A DNA stretch of 64,000 nt from DATMAM01 sp035559995 (GTDB taxonomy: Bacteria > Desulfobacterota > Binatia > UBA9968): positions 32,287 through 96,286 of the forward strand of contig DATMAM010000049.1 in NCBI GenBank assembly GCA_035559995.1, written 5' to 3'. Of the stretch, positions 1 through 7,755 are shown in pieces. Position numbers and translations under genes: made by a program. Positions within the stretch are counted from its first letter, which is position 1, and each line of letters begins with the position of its first letter. Below the pieces are notes generated by a model. That model saw only the letters and a program-made list of their open reading frames with translations. It did no database searches and was not told where the DNA came from.

Positions 1-2
1 AT

Positions 3-833
3 CCCCCGGGTGATTCCCAAAAGGGTAAACGGCTTTTTTCCGCCAAGCGCTGTGTCGTGTGCCATCAGGCCGGCGGCGTAGGCGGCGTGGTCGGTCCGAA
101 CCTGGATCGTGTCGCGCAAGCGAGCTCTCCGATAGCGATTGCCGCCGCCATGTGGAACCACGGTCCGGCGATGGCAGAGGCGATGCGCGCCAAGGGGATC
201 GAGAGGCCGACTTTCAGCGCCACGGAGCTGCGCGATCTTATCACTTTTTTGAAATCGCACGCGCAACAAAGGCGCGAAGAGCCGATCTACGTCCTGCCCG
301 GCCGCGCGGAGGAAGGACGGCGACTCTTTGTTGAGCGACGCTGCGCTGAGTGCCACGGCGCCAAAGGAGAAGGCGGCCGCGTACGAGTGCCTCTGTACAG
401 TCGTAACGCGCCCCAGAGTCTCTTTCAGTTCGCGGCCGCGCTTTGGAACAAGGCGCCGGCGATGCTGAACGCCATGCGTGAAGCAGGGGTGAAAGCGCCG
501 CAATTGAATGCCGAAGAGATGGCCAACATTGTCGCCTACCTCTATTCGGTCAACTACTTTGCCCAAGCAGGGAACGCGGCTGGAGGCAAAGAGTTGATGG
601 CGACCAAAGGCTGCGTCGGCTGTCACAACTTACCGGCCGAGACGCGTCCGGGGCTGATCATGATCAAACGGCTGGATCGGCCGGCCGGCTTTATCTCCGG
701 CCTCTGGAACCACCTGGCGCTCTTGGAAACGCCGGAGCAACGGCGAAAAGTCGAGTGGCCCCAACTGACGCCGCAACAAGTTGCCGACATCGTCGCTTTT
801 CTGTCGGACGGGCGCAAAGCCGTGGGTCAATAG
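3..833 (+). CDS. Triheme c-type cytochrome, 5' end outside the window
   Basis: The reading frame is open to the left edge, so the N-terminus and any signal peptide are missing. Three heme c motifs are visible: CVVCH (bases 51-65), CAECH and CVGCH, each opening a class I cytochrome c-like domain of roughly 85-100 residues. The first two domains share a pattern around a W-N-H/K-A/G-P-A-M segment, which suggests internal duplication and offers Met as an axial ligand. It ends two bases before the nonaheme cytochrome gene and heads the same operon as the Rieske and cytochrome b genes, so it probably accepts electrons in the periplasm. Substrate and partner are not readable from sequence. Confidence 0.85.
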   Translation, partial: PPGDSQKGKRLFSAKRCVVCHQAGGVGGVVGPNLDRVAQASSPIAIAAAMWNHGPAMAEAMRAKGIERPTFSATELRDLITFLKSHAQQRREEPIYVLPGRAEEGRRLFVERRCAECHGAKGEGGRVRVPLYSRNAPQSLFQFAAALWNKAPAMLNAMREAGVKAPQLNAEEMANIVAYLYSVNYFAQAGNAAGGKELMATKGCVGCHNLPAETRPGLIMIKRLDRPAGFISGLWNHLALLETPEQRRKVEWPQLTPQQVADIVAFLSDGRKAVGQ

Positions 834-835
834 AG

Positions 836-2098
836 ATGGCGTCCGCGACGGTAGGGGGTCTGATTCTGCTTTTGCTCATGGGTTGGACTTTGCAAGCCGG
901 TGCGCAGGAAGCGGGGGGAAGCTGTGTTGCGTGTCACAAAAATTTCGGCGAGGACCGTCTCGGAAAACCCGTGCAGGAATTCTCGTCCGATATCCATTTC
1001 GCGCGCGGGTTCGGTTGTATTTCCTGCCATGGAGGCGATGCGCAAGATCCCGGTATGACGGCGATGGATCCCGCGAAGGGCTACATCGGCAAGCCCAAGG
1101 GCGAGCAAATCGTTCGAGTCTGCGGCCGGTGCCATGCGGACGCGCGCTTCATGAGGCAGTACAATCCAAGCTTGAGGGTAGACCAAGTCACCGAATACTA
1201 CACCTCCGTGCACGGCCAACGTCTTAAGGAACGAGCGGATTCCAAGGTGGCGACGTGCGCGAGCTGCCATGCAGCGCACTCGATCAGGCCCCCGTCCGAC
1301 CCGCGGTCAACGGTTCATCCGCTTCGCGTCGCCGAAACATGCGGCGGCTGCCACGCCAATGCCGACTATATGGCGCCGTACAAGATCCCCACCGATCAAT
1401 TGTCCAAGTACAGAAAGAGCGTTCATTGGCGGCTCCTTTCCGCCAAGGGAGATCTCTCCGCGCCCACGTGCAACGACTGTCATGGAAATCACGGCGCCGC
1501 GCCACCGGGAATTTCCTGGGTGGGAAACGTGTGTGGGCAATGTCACGCGCAAAACGCCGATCTTTTTAACACGAGCTTTCACGCCAAAGTGTTTGTCCAA
1601 TTGGGAATTCCGGGCTGCGCCACCTGTCATGGCAATCACGACGTGTCGGAGACGCGCGACGATATGCTGGGTCTGGGCGACGGAGCCGTATGCGCGGGTT
1701 GTCATTCCAACGACGACAAGGGCGGGCAGACTGCTGCCGCGATGCGACAGCTTATCGATTCCTTGAGAGGCGAATATGAGAAGACCGCCGAGATCCTGAG
1801 AAGGGCCGAGCACGCGGGAATGCCGGTGAACCAAGCGCTATTCGACCTGAACGAGGCCAAAACCGCGCTGGTCAAGGCGCGCGCCGCAATCCATGCCTTT
1901 AGCGTCGATGCCGTAAAAAAGGAAGTCGCGCCCGGCCTGGCTGTTGCTCAAAAGGCCTATGCCAGAGGAATCCGCGCGTTGGAGGAACTTCAGTTTCGCC
2001 GCAGAGGATTGGCCGTGTCTGTCGCGATCATCCTGGCGGTGATTGCCGGGATCGTGCTCAAAATTCGGCAGATCGAGCGTAGGGGCAGAAGCCCGTAG
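836..2098 (+). CDS. Nonaheme cytochrome c, membrane-anchored
   Basis: 420 residues with nine CxxCH motifs (CVACH, CISCH, CGRCH, CASCH, CGGCH, CNDCH, CGQCH, CATCH, CAGCH) between about residues 30 and 290. The ATG at 836 is followed directly by a hydrophobic signal segment ending near AGAQEAG, so I prefer it to in-frame codons further upstream. After the hemes come a probable helical segment (about 300-385) and a C-terminal transmembrane helix (about 391-409) with a basic cytoplasmic tail. It is therefore a periplasmic electron-transfer protein anchored at its C-terminus, a topology like cytochrome c1 or f. It lies just before the Rieske and cytochrome b genes and is a good candidate for the c-subunit of that complex. 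Its spacing resembles NapC/NrfB-type multihemes only loosely. Confidence 0.9.
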   Translation: MASATVGGLILLLLMGWTLQAGAQEAGGSCVACHKNFGEDRLGKPVQEFSSDIHFARGFGCISCHGGDAQDPGMTAMDPAKGYIGKPKGEQIVRVCGRCHADARFMRQYNPSLRVDQVTEYYTSVHGQRLKERADSKVATCASCHAAHSIRPPSDPRSTVHPLRVAETCGGCHANADYMAPYKIPTDQLSKYRKSVHWRLLSAKGDLSAPTCNDCHGNHGAAPPGISWVGNVCGQCHAQNADLFNTSFHAKVFVQLGIPGCATCHGNHDVSETRDDMLGLGDGAVCAGCHSNDDKGGQTAAAMRQLIDSLRGEYEKTAEILRRAEHAGMPVNQALFDLNEAKTALVKARAAIHAFSVDAVKKEVAPGLAVAQKAYARGIRALEELQFRRRGLAVSVAIILAVIAGIVLKIRQIERRGRSP

Positions 2099-2120
2099 CC
2101 GTCGTTGCCGGAGAGTCGTT

Positions 2121-2573
2121 GTGGAAAAAGAAATTCACCTCGATGAGATGACCCGCAGGAGATTGCTCAACTGGTTTCTCGGGACCAGCGTCGGTGCTTT
2201 CTTAATCTCGGTTTTGTACCCGGTCAGCCGTTACTTGATTCCGCCTAGAGTCGAAGAGTCTTCGTCTCGCGGCGTGACGTTGTCTTTGAAGCCGGCCGAT
2301 ATCAAGCCGAACTCCGGTCAAATCTTTAGGTTCGGCAGCCAGCCGGGGATTATCATTCGCACGCCGGCAGGCGAACTGCGCGCGTTTTCGGCTGTGTGTA
2401 CCCATCTCGCTTGCATTGTCCAGTACCGCCCTGACCTCGGTCATATCTGGTGCGCTTGCCACAACGGGCACTTCGATCTCAACGGGAAAAATATCGCGGG
2501 GCCTCCGCCGCGACCGTTGGAGCAATATACGGTCAACACGCGCGGAGAACAGATCTTCGTCGGAAAGGCCTAG
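2121..2573 (+). CDS. Rieske [2Fe-2S] subunit of a cytochrome bc-type complex
   Basis: About 150 residues. The GTG at 2121 has GGAGAG six bases upstream; an ATG at 2148 is the alternative but lacks a ribosome site. An N-terminal hydrophobic helix follows the basic MTRRRLLNW segment, giving a membrane-anchored protein with the cluster domain outside. The cluster ligands are clear: CTHLAC and CACHNGHFD, i.e. C-x-H and C-x2-H, with two extra cysteines able to form the disulfide typical of quinol-oxidising Rieske proteins. It lies between the nonaheme cytochrome and cytochrome b genes, so it should pass electrons from quinol at the Qo site to the multiheme cytochrome. Confidence 0.93.
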   Translation: MEKEIHLDEMTRRRLLNWFLGTSVGAFLISVLYPVSRYLIPPRVEESSSRGVTLSLKPADIKPNSGQIFRFGSQPGIIIRTPAGELRAFSAVCTHLACIVQYRPDLGHIWCACHNGHFDLNGKNIAGPPPRPLEQYTVNTRGEQIFVGKA

Positions 2574-2580
2574 CCGGGCG

Positions 2581-3675
2581 ATGGCCTCAAACGCGCAACG
2601 CAGAAAGCTCTGGCTTTGGCTCGATGAGCGGATCGGTCTCAGCGAGCTGGAAGAGCTCGCGAAGAAAAAGCACGTTCCGGTTCACCGCCACACCTTCTGG
2701 TATTATTTCGGCGGTATGACCCTTTTCCTATTCGCCGTCCAGGTTGCGACGGGAACGCTTCTTCTCTTTTACTATCGCCCGAGCGCTGAAGAGGCTTACG
2801 AGTCCGTTCAGTTCGTGATGACGGAGGTGGAATTCGGCTGGCTCATTCGTTCGATTCACTCTTGGGCGGCTAATCTGATGATTTTTACGCTCTTTGTCCA
2901 TTTCTTCAGCGTGCTGTTTCTCAAGAGCTACCGGCGGCCGCGCGAGCTAACGTGGCTTTCCGGGATGGCGCTGATGGGACTCGCCCTCGCCTTTGGCTTT
3001 ACCGGTTATTTGTTGCCGTGGAATGAGCTCGCCTTTTTTGCGACCCGCGTGGGCACGGAAATTCCGGGCGTGATTCCGGTGATCGGATCTTTTCTCCGCC
3101 GCCTCCTGCGCGGCGGCGACGACGTGACCGGAGCGACGCTGACGAGGTTCTACGGGATTCATGTCGCGGTCCTTCCGGGATTGACGCTTCTGCTGCTGGG
3201 ATTTCACCTCTTTCTCGTGCAGAGGCACGGCATCAGCGTCCCCTTGAGCCTGACAGAAGAGGAAAAGAATCGGCCAGCGATGCCCTTTTTCCCAAACTTC
3301 TTGTTGCGCGATCTGGTGGGCTGGCTCGCGGCGCTCGCCGTGCTGGCGGCGCTGGCCGCGTTCTATCCAGCGGAGCTGGGATCGAAAGCGGACCCGTTCA
3401 AGCCCGCGCCTGCGGGGATCAAGCCGGAATGGTACTTCATGTTCATGTTCCAAACTCTCAAAATGTTGCCAAGCTACGTTCTCGGGATCGAGGGAGAACT
3501 GTTGGGTGTACTCGCTTTTGGGTTAGGAGGCCTCTTTCTCGCGCTCATCCCTTTCCTCGATCGTCAGAGCGCGATCGGAAGACCCGGAAAATTTTTTACC
3601 TGGATCGGCATTTTTGTTCTAGCTTATATGATCCTCTTCACTGTTATCGGGTACAGCGTGAGCCCAACGAAATGA
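2581..3675 (+). CDS. Cytochrome b, b6 and subunit IV fused
   Basis: 364 residues starting at ATG 2581, seven bases after the Rieske stop. The first ~215 residues resemble cytochrome b6: four heme-ligand histidines (in RSIHSW, LFVHFF, YGIHVA, LGFHLF), with 13 and 14 residues between the pairs as in b6, and GYLLPW. The rest matches subunit IV with the Qo-site PEWY motif (KPEWYFMFMF) and about three further helices. Plant and cyanobacterial b6 and subunit IV are separate polypeptides; here they are one. At the place of the conserved b6 cysteine that binds heme ci, this protein has Tyr (TFWYYFGG). It is the quinol-oxidising core of the complex encoded by the preceding genes. Confidence 0.93.
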   Translation: MASNAQRRKLWLWLDERIGLSELEELAKKKHVPVHRHTFWYYFGGMTLFLFAVQVATGTLLLFYYRPSAEEAYESVQFVMTEVEFGWLIRSIHSWAANLMIFTLFVHFFSVLFLKSYRRPRELTWLSGMALMGLALAFGFTGYLLPWNELAFFATRVGTEIPGVIPVIGSFLRRLLRGGDDVTGATLTRFYGIHVAVLPGLTLLLLGFHLFLVQRHGISVPLSLTEEEKNRPAMPFFPNFLLRDLVGWLAALAVLAALAAFYPAELGSKADPFKPAPAGIKPEWYFMFMFQTLKMLPSYVLGIEGELLGVLAFGLGGLFLALIPFLDRQSAIGRPGKFFTWIGIFVLAYMILFTVIGYSVSPTK

Positions 3676-3719
3676 GCCGGGGCGACTGCAGGGCTTTTGG
3701 GTGCTCACGTTTGCGACGC

Positions 3720-3911
3720 TTATCGACTGACAATGGCCAGCAGATAAAGGGCGATACCCAGCATCACAAGCAACCCACCGGCACCGATGAATGAAAGGAA
3801 GCTCGTCGGGTTGGACCAGTACAGCGTCGTCGCTTCTATGACGAGACCACCGATGATGAGCCAACCCGCCGTTTTCAGTTTGCGCTGCAGGCGCGGGCTC
3901 TCTTCGGTCAT
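3720..3911 (-). CDS. Small two-helix membrane protein of unknown function
   Basis: 63 residues with two predicted transmembrane segments (about residues 15-30 and 37-60) separated by a short Asn/Pro-containing loop, after a charged N-terminus rich in Lys and Arg. Its ATG overlaps the stop of the upstream NapC-like gene by four bases (ATGA), so the two are translationally coupled. This suggests a small accessory subunit for the tetraheme cytochrome. No family is recognised. It converges on the cytochrome b gene, with about 45 bases between the stops. Confidence 0.7.
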   Translation of the reverse strand: MTEESPRLQRKLKTAGWLIIGGLVIEATTLYWSNPTSFLSFIGAGGLLVMLGIALYLLAIVSR

Positions 3912-4516
3912 TCGTCGGCTCCTTTCCAGAACTTTGCTTTATCGAGATCCGCCACATTATGGATCATATTGTGGCACGTGAGACAAGACATTTCGTTTGC
4001 CGTGAGCTGAGCTCGCATTTCTCTGTGCGGGGATGTTTCCTCGAATGATCTCGCGCCGGCATGGCAATGCAAACACTCACGGTTGTTGTAAGGCTCGTAG
4101 AGGGCCAGTTTCTTGGGGATTTGTTTGAAGTAATAGACATAAAGGTGCTCCAAGCCGCGGATTTTCGCGTTGACGTCGCCAAACATCGTGTAGTCGGTAT
4201 GGCACGTAAAGCACGCCTTGTCCCGCGGAATCCTGTTGTTTTGAAAATGGCCGGCGGGAACGTAGCTGGGATCGTCAACGTAGAGGCTCTTCCCGTACGG
4301 CTCCATCACATGACAGGAGAGGCAAAAGTGGGTCGCTTTTGACTGTTCAAGGTGAATAGCGGCTCCGTACACTGTTGCCACTATCGGCAAAATGAACAAC
4401 GCGACGAACGCGAAAATTTTGCCTTCCCGGGAGGCGGTGAGCGATGGACGAACAACAAGTAAAGCGATGAGGCCAACCGTGACGATTATGAGGACACTGA
4501 AGATCTGCTTGTCCAA
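3908..4516 (-). CDS. NapC/NirT-type tetraheme cytochrome c
   Basis: 202 residues. I place the start at the TTG at 4516, which has AAAGGAG seven bases upstream; the frame stays open further upstream, but those residues do not look like protein. Two hydrophobic segments (about 5-22 and 34-53) precede four heme motifs: CLSCH, CFTCH, CLHCH and CLTCH. The first reads CxxCHxM, the pattern in which Met follows the heme His in NapC/NrfH quinol dehydrogenases. The likely role is moving electrons between menaquinol and periplasmic cytochromes, a second quinol outlet beside the bc-type complex. It is divergent from the monoheme cytochrome gene and coupled to the 2-TM gene downstream. Confidence 0.87.
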   Translation of the reverse strand: MDKQIFSVLIIVTVGLIALLVVRPSLTASREGKIFAFVALFILPIVATVYGAAIHLEQSKATHFCLSCHVMEPYGKSLYVDDPSYVPAGHFQNNRIPRDKACFTCHTDYTMFGDVNAKIRGLEHLYVYYFKQIPKKLALYEPYNNRECLHCHAGARSFEETSPHREMRAQLTANEMSCLTCHNMIHNVADLDKAKFWKGADE

Positions 4517-4640
4517 CGCGATCTCCTTTGGCCGCGGTGCATTCGTACGCAAAAAAGTGGGTGCTTTCACACCATAGCGGAAGGCTCTTTTATTTTCCAG
4601 TTCAAAGATTACAATGGCGCATCTCAACAAGGAGGACGAC

Positions 4641-4976
4641 GTGAGACGTAATTCGCTTCTTTTGAGCACTGCCTGCCTTTGGACTTTAGCGGCGGCTGTG
4701 TCACCCGCGGTCGCGGCGGATGCGAAGGCGGGCAAGGCCATTTACGAAAAGCGTTGCTTGAGCTGCCACGGCGCCGACGGCAGGGGAAATCCGGCGATGA
4801 TCAAGGCGATGGGAGAAAAGGGCCTCAACCTGACGGCGAAGGAAGTCGCGGGCGCCAAGGACGACGAGCTGATGAAGGTGATCGTTGAAGGGCGAGGCAA
4901 AATGCCAGCGACGAAAGGCCTGACCAAGGACGAGGCGAAGCAAGTGCTCGAATATACGAGGTCGTTGGCTAAATAG
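4641..4976 (+). CDS. Monoheme class I cytochrome c
   Basis: About 111 residues. The GTG at 4641 follows AAGGAGG by five bases, so it is preferred to the in-frame ATG at 4614. A signal peptide runs to about AVAADA, then the heme motif CLSCH, and a Met in KMPATKG placed as the sixth ligand near the C-terminal helix (EAKQVLEYTRSL). This is a small soluble periplasmic electron carrier. Its position beside the multiheme, Rieske and b genes makes it a likely shuttle between the bc-type complex and a terminal reductase or oxidase outside the window. Confidence 0.88.
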   Translation: MRRNSLLLSTACLWTLAAAVSPAVAADAKAGKAIYEKRCLSCHGADGRGNPAMIKAMGEKGLNLTAKEVAGAKDDELMKVIVEGRGKMPATKGLTKDEAKQVLEYTRSLAK

Positions 4977-5284
4977 CCTGGCGCACACCACGCCGGTTCC
5001 CTCCTCGGGTGCGGCTTTTGAGCCGGTTCCTTCCTGAACGCCGGGGTTTTCGCCCGCACGAACCTCTTAAAGCGCCTGCCTCCGCTTCGGGATCATCCTT
5101 TAAGGAACACGATCCGCGAGGGCCCTTCCCGCGTGCGCCCGCGGCGCGCCTCTCCTTGACAGCAGCTTTTCAGTTTGGTAGCCATGCGAAAATAAATTTT
5201 CAGGAGAATCGAAGTCCCCGCCGCCGTCGAGAGACCGCTTGCGGGTGCGGCGGGCGCCGGCTGATCTCAACCGTGAAAATCCGT
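4977..5284. other. Intergenic region with promoter of the Bug/PrpD operon
   Basis: About 300 bases without a convincing gene. The open frame that continues upstream of the Bug-type gene is Arg/Pro-rich and lacks conservation signs. The region holds a TTGACA box and the RpiR-type palindrome listed separately. Confidence 0.6.
5156..5202 (+). promoter_or_regulatory. Promoter plus RpiR-type operator, copy 1
   Basis: TTGACA (5156-5161), 17 bases, TAGCCA, then the palindrome CGAAAATAAATTTTCA at 5187-5202. A half-site TTTTCA sits between the boxes at 5167-5172. The whole stretch is nearly repeated at 8652-8698, beside the RpiR regulator gene. It lies upstream of the Bug-type and PrpD genes. Confidence 0.7.
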
Positions 5285-6364
5285 ATGCGAAGATGTTCGG
5301 TCGACCCGAGAACAGGCGTTTTTTTTAGCGGCCTTGCGGTCATTCTTTCTCTGGCGCTCGCGCGCGGCGACGCCGGCGCTCAGCCGGAGCCCTTTTACAA
5401 AGGAAAGACGCTACAAATCGTCGTCGGCTCAGCGACGGGCGCGGGAAACGACATGCGAACGCGGCTTTTCGCCCGGCACTTGCCCAAGCACCTTCCCGGC
5501 GCTCCCAACGTCATCGTGCAAAACATGCCAGGCGCAGGCGGGTTGCGGGCGCGAAATTACGTCTACAATATCGTCAAGCCCGACGGCTTGACGATCGCGC
5601 AGATTCTCAGAGGCACGGCGTTTCAGGAGGCGATCGGCGACCCCGAGGTCAAGTACAAGGCCGATCGGTTCAACTGGCTCGGGAACCTGACGGCGGACTC
5701 GGCCGTCTGCATCGCGCGCATCGATCGCGCCGGCACGAACCTGAAAGAAGCGATCAGGCGCGCCGCCGAAAGCCAACTGCGCAACGCGGAGTCGGGCAGC
5801 ACGAGCACCGGCGCCGTGATCGCCACGCTGGTAAGGGAGTTCACCGGCCTCAACCTGAAGGTGGTAACCGGCTATGCCGGCGGATCTGCCATCGATCTGG
5901 CGATCGAGCGCGGCGAGGCGGACATGCGCTGCGGGCTGGTCTGGAGCTCCGCGAAGACCAGACACGGAGATTGGTTTCGAGAGCTGGGAAGCAAAACTCC
6001 GTTCGCCGCTCCGCTCGTGCAAATTTCCGAAAACCGCTTGCGCGACTTGCCCGATGTCCCTACGCTCATTGAACTTGCTCCCGATCGCTCCTGGCGCGGC
6101 GTGGCCGAAGCGATCACCTTCACATACGAGAATGCCTATCCGATGCTCGCGCCTCCCGGCGTGCCGGACGAGCTTGTCGCGCTTTTGAGAAAAGCCTTTT
6201 GGGCTACGGTTCACGATCCGGAGTACCGGGCGGAGGCGAAGAAGATGAAATTTTTGGACGACGAGCCCGTCCCGGGAGAGAAGGTGCAGAAAATCGTCAA
6301 GCAGATCCTGGAAATTCCGGACGAGGCCAAAACCCGGCTGCGGAAGCTGTTAGGGCTCGCGTGA
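5285..6364 (+). CDS. Bug/TctC-family periplasmic substrate-binding protein
   Basis: About 359 residues from ATG 5285; the in-frame GTG at 5273 is equally possible because neither has a clear ribosome site. A signal peptide ends near DAGAQPEP. The mature protein begins with the family pattern FYKGKTLQIVVGSATGAGND and NMPGAGG, which bind carboxylates in tripartite tricarboxylate (TctC) and Bug proteins. Residues near the end (LAPPGVPDELVALLRKAF) are also typical. No TctA/TctB membrane genes are nearby, so it may work with a distant transporter or as a sensor, as orphan Bug proteins often do. The next gene, an MmgE/PrpD enzyme, overlaps its stop, suggesting a role in taking up the same carboxylate. 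Confidence 0.88.
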   Translation: MRRCSVDPRTGVFFSGLAVILSLALARGDAGAQPEPFYKGKTLQIVVGSATGAGNDMRTRLFARHLPKHLPGAPNVIVQNMPGAGGLRARNYVYNIVKPDGLTIAQILRGTAFQEAIGDPEVKYKADRFNWLGNLTADSAVCIARIDRAGTNLKEAIRRAAESQLRNAESGSTSTGAVIATLVREFTGLNLKVVTGYAGGSAIDLAIERGEADMRCGLVWSSAKTRHGDWFRELGSKTPFAAPLVQISENRLRDLPDVPTLIELAPDRSWRGVAEAITFTYENAYPMLAPPGVPDELVALLRKAFWATVHDPEYRAEAKKMKFLDDEPVPGEKVQKIVKQILEIPDEAKTRLRKLLGLA

Positions 6365-7728
6365 GTCGACGCGACATGACACGGGCGGAATGGCTTCAGA
6401 ACGTCCCCGATAAGCTCACTCGCAAGATCGCGGAGTTTACGGTCTCGTTTAAGCTGGAAGCGGCGCCGAAAGCGGTCTTGGAGAACGCCAAGCTTGCGAT
6501 CCTCGACTGTTTGGGCGTTGCGGCCCTGGCGACTTCGCAAGAGATCGGCGCCGCTCTTCTGCGCTTTGCCCGTGAGAACAGCCCGCCGGGTCCGTGCACC
6601 GTGTGGGGCACGCGCACGACCACGACTCCGCGCGACGCGGCGCTTCTGAATGGAACTCTGGCACACGGCCTGGACTACGACGACCGCAATCATTCGTCGA
6701 CTTATACGCTTGCGACCGCGATCGCGGCCGCAGAGCCGCTCGATCTTTCGGGCGCGCGCGTTCTGGGCGCGTTTATCGTTGGCAGGGAAGTCCGCAACGC
6801 TCTCGATGGCCTCTTCGGGAAGCGTTCGAGCGGCATCGGGCCGGGAGCCAAAGGGTGGCACAGCAATGGCATTCTCGGGCCGATCGCGGCCGCCTGCACG
6901 GCGAGCAACGTCCTTGGGCTGGATGTCAAGCAGACGGTCGCCGCGGTCGGTCTAGCCGCCGGCTCTTGCGGCGCCCTTACCAGAGACGGCGGAACGATGG
7001 CGAAGCCGTTTCGGGCCGGACATGCGGCAGCGACGGGCTTGACCTGCGCTCTGCTTGCCAAAAACGGATTGAGCAGCGACGAGACGGCGTTGGAGAGCCG
7101 CTATGGCCTGCTGGAAGCGCTCGGGCCGCTGCCGAAGGATATTCTCGAGGGGCTAGGCAAAGATTTGGGCTCGAAGTTCCACCTCGAGAGCGACCCGCGC
7201 ATCAAGCCCTACGCCTCATGCACGGCAACGCACAGCGGAGTGGAGGCGATGCTCAGGCTCGTGCGGCGCAATCCGATTGACCCGCAAGCCGTCGACGCAA
7301 TCGAATGCGATCTCAAGCCCTACCCTCTCGTAAGATATCGGCCGGAGCGCGGCTTCGAAGGAAGATTCAGCATGGCCTTCTGTCTCGCCCTTGCTTTGAT
7401 CAACGGACGGATCAACCCCGACGACTTCGTGGACGAACGCGTCAACGATCCGCTGGTTCAAGAAATCATGCGCCGCACGCGCCACACGCCCGAAGCCCCC
7501 GCGCTCGTGGTGATTTTAAAAGACGGCACGCGACTCGAAGAGAAGCTTGCGGTCGCAAGCGATTTGCGCGGATGGAATCAGGTGGCAAAGAAGTTCCAGC
7601 GCTGCCTCAGCGCCGTCGCGCCGGATCACCTCGCCGACAAAACGATCGACCTCGTGCGCCAGCTCGAGACGGTTTCATCCATCCGCGGCTTGACGGCGGC
7701 GCTCAAGTTTGGCGCCGCGCAGGGCTGA
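6361..7728 (+). CDS. MmgE/PrpD family dehydratase-like protein, copy 1
   Basis: 455 residues from the GTG at 6361, which overlaps the upstream stop as GTGA; the ATG at 6376 is an alternative. The MmgE/PrpD (2-methylcitrate dehydratase) signatures are present: an N-terminal helical region with LAILDCLGVAALA, ALLNGTLAHGLDYDDRN, and the later KPYASCTATHSG segment around the active site. Family members dehydrate hydroxy-tricarboxylates or act on related acids, but many paralogues have unknown substrates. No prpB or prpC is nearby, so the methylcitrate cycle is not supported. Pairing with a carboxylate-binding protein points to catabolism of an imported organic acid. Confidence 0.88.
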   Translation: MSRRDMTRAEWLQNVPDKLTRKIAEFTVSFKLEAAPKAVLENAKLAILDCLGVAALATSQEIGAALLRFARENSPPGPCTVWGTRTTTTPRDAALLNGTLAHGLDYDDRNHSSTYTLATAIAAAEPLDLSGARVLGAFIVGREVRNALDGLFGKRSSGIGPGAKGWHSNGILGPIAAACTASNVLGLDVKQTVAAVGLAAGSCGALTRDGGTMAKPFRAGHAAATGLTCALLAKNGLSSDETALESRYGLLEALGPLPKDILEGLGKDLGSKFHLESDPRIKPYASCTATHSGVEAMLRLVRRNPIDPQAVDAIECDLKPYPLVRYRPERGFEGRFSMAFCLALALINGRINPDDFVDERVNDPLVQEIMRRTRHTPEAPALVVILKDGTRLEEKLAVASDLRGWNQVAKKFQRCLSAVAPDHLADKTIDLVRQLETVSSIRGLTAALKFGAAQG

Positions 7729-7755
7729 CGTCCGCGAGCGGTTGTCCGCGCCGGA

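Noticed and set aside
6376..7728. Methylcitrate cycle assignment for the PrpD gene.
   Set aside because: No prpB, prpC or acnD in the window; family name only is justified.
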